A DNA stretch of 64,000 nt, taken from Ischnura elegans. Its lineage: Eukaryota; Arthropoda; Insecta; Odonata; Coenagrionidae. Each line of letters opens with the position of its first letter. The stretch's first letter is position 1. The translations under genes were made by a program, and so were the position numbers. Location: assembly GCF_921293095.1 (NCBI RefSeq), contig NC_060246.1:139128198-139192197 (forward strand). The letters are read 5' to 3'. The notes beneath the pieces are model-generated. The model saw nothing but the letters and a program-made list of their open reading frames with translations. It searched no databases and was not told the origin of the DNA. Of the stretch, positions 59,820 through 64,000 are shown in pieces.

Positions 59820-60640
59820 GGTCAAAAAGACGTCTTCTAGACGTCATTTAGATGGTCGAAATAACGTCTTAATCCCAGGTCAAAAAAACCTATTTCCTTC
59901 CCTCCACCATGACCTATCCACGACGTCTTGTGGTTCGTCAAAAAGACGTCTTCCAGACGTCATTTAGATGGTCAAAAAAACCTCTTAATCCCGGGTCAAA
60001 AAAACCTATTTCCTTCCCTCCACCATGACCTATCCACGACGTCTTGTGGTTCGTCAAAAAGACGTCTTCCAGACGTCATTTAGATGGTCAAAAAAACCTC
60101 TTAATCCCGGGTCAAAAAAACCTATTTCCTTCCCTCCACCATGACCTATCCACGACGTCTTGTGGTTCGTCAAAAAGACGTCTTCTAGACGTCATTTAGA
60201 TGGTCAAAAAAACCTCTTAATCCCGGGTCAAAAAAACCTATTTCCTTCCCTCCACCATGACCTATCCACGACGTCTTGTGGTTCGTCAAAAAGACGTCTT
60301 CGGGACGTCATTTAGATGGTCAAAAAAACCTCTTAATCACAGGTCAAAAAAACCTATTTCCTTCCCTCCACCATGACCTATCCACGACGTCTTGTGGTTC
60401 GTCAAAAAGACGTCTTCTAGACGTCATTTGGATGGTCAAAAAAACCTCTTAATCACAGGTCAATAAAACCTATTTCCTTCCCTCCACCATGACCTATCCA
60501 CGACGTCTTGTGGTTCGTCAAAAAGGCATCTTTAAGGCGTCATTTAGATGGTCAAAAAACCTCTCGATCCCGGGATAACAATACCTTTTTCCTTCCCTCC
60601 ACCATGACCCAATCGCGACCTTTTCTTTTTGATCAAAAAT
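59820..60640 (+). repeat. Left tandem array of 116-bp GACGTC units
   Basis: The word CCATGACCTATCCACGACGT starts at 59907, 60023, 60139, 60255, 60371 and 60487 (period exactly 116), with a degenerate copy at 60602. Each unit carries three GACGTC palindromes. Copies differ by only a few bases, the outermost (right) ones most. Confidence 0.92.
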
Positions 60641-61654
60641 ACGACATTTTGATGGTTAACATATTTTGAAAAATGCAACAAGAAGACATATTTTCTTCCC
60701 TCCACCAAGATTCAAGGAAAACCTTTTGGGAGATAAAAATAGGAGATAAAACATGAAATGAATGAAGTAATTTTTTAATTATATAACCAACAGAAAACTA
60801 AACAAAGATTAATGTCCGAGAAACGGAAAGTATAACAAAATGTAGAAAACTCCCACAGAGCACAAATATTGACAAAATGTCTATGTAATATCTTATACGT
60901 CTTATGCTAATATGAATATATCTTTAATAACTTGAAGACACCTTCTAAACATAATGTAGATATCTTAGCTGTCTCAAAGGCATCTGCAGCATTATCAATG
61001 AATGCATTCATGTTGATTCAATGTCTTGCAGTATAGGCCTTGAAGTATTTTCAATGCAAGTTTTGCCAATGTATTTTAACACCTTCATCAGGGCTATGAA
61101 TAAATATGAGTACATAATTATGAAACATAAAAGTTTATGACGATATTATTCATAATATTAAAATAAAAAAGAATTGTTGTTCATTAACAAAAAAGAAGAG
61201 ACTAGAATTTTGATACATACCTGTTATTCCATTGAATTGGATTTGTTTATTGATGGTAACTAAGTTAATTCAGTACATAGTTACGTATCAATTTTGATTA
61301 AGTAAATGATTATAAATTTTGCTTAAATTGTTGATGACTGCTCTTTCCTTATAACTATTTTTGTTTTTCAAATATATATAATTTGTTTAAATAATCTTTT
61401 TGTCAAATTAATTACATAATCTAAAATATTGGTATTTTTGAAGTCCAATCAACAGCCATACTTTCATAAAATAGATATTCTATAGAATTTCTATTATTCT
61501 ACTCTAGTATTCTCTAGAATATACATAGCTATATATTTAGTAAAGATATTTAAAGAACGAGTTTTCCCAACTTTAAATCGCTTTTATGAACATTTGCCAG
61601 AAAAGTTGCCTATGCATTTTGGTGCACGTGCGCACTATGACTTCATCTATCCAT

Positions 61655-61994
61655 CCACCTTCAAAGGAAATAGGTATTATTGACCTGGGATTAATACTTT
61701 TTTTTGACCATCTAAAAGACGTCTTAAAAACGCCTTTTTGACAAACCAGAAGACGTCGTGATTAGGTCACGGTGGAGGGAAGGAAATAGGTTTTATTGAC
61801 CTGGTATTAAGACGTTTTTTCGACCATCTAAATGACGTCTTAAAGACATCTTTTTGACCAACCAGAAGACGTCGTGATTAGGTCACGGTGGAGGGAAGGA
61901 AATAGGTTTTATTGACCTGGTATTAAGACGTTTTTTCGACCATCTAAATGACGCCTAGAAGTCGTCTTTTTGACCTTGGTGTTCTCCCTTGGAT
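61655..61994 (-). repeat. Right, inverted array of the same 116-bp units
   Basis: GGTCACGGTGGAGGGAAGGA occurs at 61765 and 61881 (period 116), the reverse complement of the left-array unit with about 10-15% change. It ends in GACCTTGGTGTTCTCCCTTG, an inverted copy of the element's left end. Confidence 0.85.
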
Positions 61995-62770
61995 AGCGGC
62001 AGTGGTTAACAATATTTGATTTTGAAAAAAATGGCATATCAGGCCCTGATATAAGTTCGCAACTTTCCCTCACAGAGCAAATTTATAGGGAACTCGTATT
62101 ATTAACCTGAGATCGAGAAGGTTTTTTCACCATCTAAATGACGTTTTTTTGACGTCTTTTTGACCTCTTTTGAAGACGTCTTATTCGACATTTTCTAGAC
62201 CATTTCAAAACCAAACATAGACCACGTTAATGATGAAGTAAATAAATTTGGAATTAACGAGTAATCTTCATGAAAATGGATTCCAGAATGTCCTAGAACT
62301 GCTAAGCGAAGCATTTAAAAAACTTTTTCTCACAATTTTTACTGGTCATTTTTTTTTCTTTTCAATACCTAAGTAAAACCACTGTAGCGGCAGTGGTCAA
62401 CAATATCTGATTTTGAAAAAAATAAGATCGGGACCCTGATATAAGCTGGCAAATTTCCCGCGAAGGGAAAATTTATAGGGAATATGCATTATTAATATGA
62501 GATCGAGAGGATTTTCTCACCATCTAAATGACGTTTTTTTGACGTCTTTTCGACCTCTTTTGAAGACGTCTTATTCGACGTTTTCCAGACCACTTCAAAA
62601 CCAAACATAGACCACATTAATGATGAAGTAAATAAATTTGGAATTAACGAGTAATCTTCATGAAAATGGATTCCAGAATGTACTAGAACTGCTAAGCGAC
62701 GCATTTAAAAACTTTTGCTCATCATTTTTGCTGGTCATTTTTTTTCTTTTCAAAACCAAAGTAAAACCAT
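61995..62770 (+). repeat. Two direct copies of a 391-bp segment
   Basis: AGCGGCAGTGGTTAACAATA at 61995 and AGCGGCAGTGGTCAACAATA at 62386. The copies run in register through TGACGTTTTTTTGACGTCTT and AATGATGAAGTAAATAAATT, with small differences throughout. Confidence 0.88.
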
Positions 62771-62836
62771 TGACCATATCATGACCTATAAGACGTCTTC
62801 TAGACGTCTTATAGGTCTTGGTGTTCTCCCTGGGAT

Positions 62837-63030
62837 GGCCCTAAATAGATCTGCGTATTTAAGAATTTTACCTCGTTTGTATTTGTAATGAAATCATGTC
62901 AAGAAAAAATAATAATAAGGTTTTGATTCTGCATCACCCCTTTTATGTACATGGCCCTAAATAGATCAGCATATTTAAGAATTTTATCTCGATTGTATTC
63001 GTAATGAACTCATATCAGGAAAAACTAATC
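62837..63030 (+). repeat. Tandem duplication of a 116-bp flank, one copy holding the insertion
   Basis: GGCCCTAAATAGATCTGCGT at 62837 recurs as GGCCCTAAATAGATCAGCAT at 62953. AAGGTTTTGATT...CCCCTTxTATGTACAT occurs both before the element (59772-59800) and at 62917-62952. Confidence 0.82.
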
Positions 63031-63106
63031 CCTTCCTTTACTAATTTCCTCCTCCGTTCTTAATTTATTATTTTGTACTTATTAAATTTCAATTGTTCAT
63101 ATTCAG

Positions 63107-63202
63107 GTGCTTTTACACGAGTTGGATATGTGAATCCAAAATTGGTTACTGCTGTTGAGGTTGATGATGAGTACAGCAAAAATACAAATGATGATGCCTC
63201 TA
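63107..63202 (+). CDS. Possible exon of an unidentified gene
   Basis: Between a good acceptor (TTCATATTCAG, AG 63105-63106) and a GTAAGG donor at 63203 the frame reads AFTRVGYVNPKLVTAVEVDD and EYSKNTNDDASS. Amino acid use looks like a real protein. I do not recognise the family, and its phase does not join directly to the segment at 63729. Confidence 0.4.
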
Positions 63203-63728
63203 GTAAGGCATAATTGCTATCTTTTAGTCCTTCCATGTTAATGGAATTTTTCACTCACACTTGGAATCTCAATTCCTTTTAAGAATTCAGTCGATGGATT
63301 GGAAAGATAGAGACAAGAACGAAATCTCCTTCATTCACACATTCACGCAGAAGTTTAAAATATGAAAACACGAAAGTTGCTGCCCTTGTTTCATGAGGTG
63401 GTGTCATCATCAGATTTATATTTAATTAACTCATTCAGGGAGAGCCTTTGCTTGATGGAAGGAATTTACCTCAAGAATGAAAACAATGATAAACCATGCC
63501 CAAAGCCAAGGAATGGCTGATTGTGAGGTGCGGTGTCCCATTAAGCATGAGCCCACGACAGCATAACTTACCTGAGAAAAAAGGATAAAGCCGCCAAATT
63601 TTAGTTGCAAATAGCTCTAGAGGTAGGCAACCGTTAAGTGAATGGAAAAAAATATCTCTTTCTACCTTGGGGCAGATATGGATATCAATCATAATTTAGT
63701 GATTTTGGAATGTCACTTATATTTCCAG

Positions 63729-63914
63729 ATAATACTGCTAGTAGAAAAACTGACTGAAGTTCAACTCCAGCTAGCATTTCAAGAAAAATGGGAGAATATA
63801 ATAGATAATGATCTCATTGCTATATCAGTGCAAGATAACTGGCAAAACATCATGAATGGACTTCAGAAGGTCACGAAAGAAGTATTACATAAATTACGAA
63901 GTGAGGAAAGCTAG
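63729..63914 (+). CDS. Possible terminal exon of an unidentified gene
   Basis: After ATTTCCAG (AG 63727-63728) the frame reads IILLVEKLTEVQLQLAFQEK, WENIIDNDLIAIS and VTKEVLHKLRSEES, then TAG. The pattern is amphipathic helix-like. If it belongs with the exon at 63107, one more exon or another splice site is needed between them. Function unknown. Confidence 0.42.
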   Translation: MILLVEKLTEVQLQLAFQEKWENIIDNDLIAISVQDNWQNIMNGLQKVTKEVLHKLRSEES

Positions 63915-64000
63915 AGCAATGTGGATGAAGAATATCTGGAAATCTATGCATATAAAATTAAGTCCTAAATCATGTTAACTATACCATTTATTACTCCGGA

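Larger units (their letters stand above)
59801..62836. mobile_element. GACGTC-rich composite element directly after URB1
   Basis: Begins ATCCCAGGGAGAACACTAAG and ends with the complement of ATCCCAGGGAGAACACCAAG. Inside, 116-bp units rich in GACGTC are tandem on the left (about 7 copies) and inverted on the right (2-3 copies), around an AT-rich core without open frames. A second right terminus lies inside at 61957-61994, after which come two direct copies of a 391-bp segment. The undisturbed insertion site survives as a nearby duplicate (junction 62952/62953). Family not identified; no coding sequence. Confidence 0.75.

Noticed and set aside
59820..60640. Direct repeats of the 116-bp array as a CRISPR array
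   Set aside because: Units are contiguous without unique spacers, the context is eukaryotic, and no cas-like gene exists.

Overview
The window looks like insect nuclear DNA: AT-rich, intron-containing genes with GT-AG splicing, and introns packed with DNA transposons. Two protein-coding genes are recognised with confidence, both on the + strand. The first is the 3' half of a Drosophila-type (type I, light-sensing) cryptochrome, cry1, whose last four coding exons lie between 938 and 3734. The second is a complete URB1 (nucleolar pre-ribosomal-associated protein 1, Npa1) gene spanning 7164-59655. I could join URB1 into 21 phase-consistent exons coding for about 1980 residues. A type I CRY points to an insect or close arthropod; the sequence alone does not let me name the species.

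Layout. 1-937: intron, perhaps with the tail of an upstream cry1 exon at 1-25. 938-3734: cry1 C-terminal exons. 3735-7163: 3' flank and intergenic DNA with two foldback MITEs. 7164-59655: URB1, where short exons are separated by introns of up to 7.9 kb. The introns hold an AT-rich palindromic satellite (9.05-10.07 and 11.30-11.91 kb), a hAT-like element nested inside another (12.5-17.4 kb), two copies of one pogo/Tigger family (20.7-22.6 and 40.2-42.2 kb), a decayed two-gene PIF/Harbinger element (23.5-26.1 kb), non-LTR retrotransposon fragments (28.9 and 34 kb), a pogo-like element nested in another (29.1-32.0 kb), a piggyBac element with a residual transposase (46.5-48.7 kb), and several MITEs. 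59801-62836: just past the URB1 stop, an unusual 3-kb element built of GACGTC-rich 116-bp tandem units in opposite orientation at its two ends. 63107-63914: two possible exons of an unidentified third gene.

The two recognised genes are functionally unrelated: CRY1 is a flavin photoreceptor of the circadian clock, and URB1 is a nucleolar scaffold of early 60S ribosome assembly. No RNA gene, CRISPR array or bacterial-type operon was seen. The main interest is the dense, datable record of transposition (target-site duplications, nesting, one internal empty site) in and beside a housekeeping gene, the GACGTC element, one GC-AG intron in URB1, and the divergent C-terminal tail of the cryptochrome.
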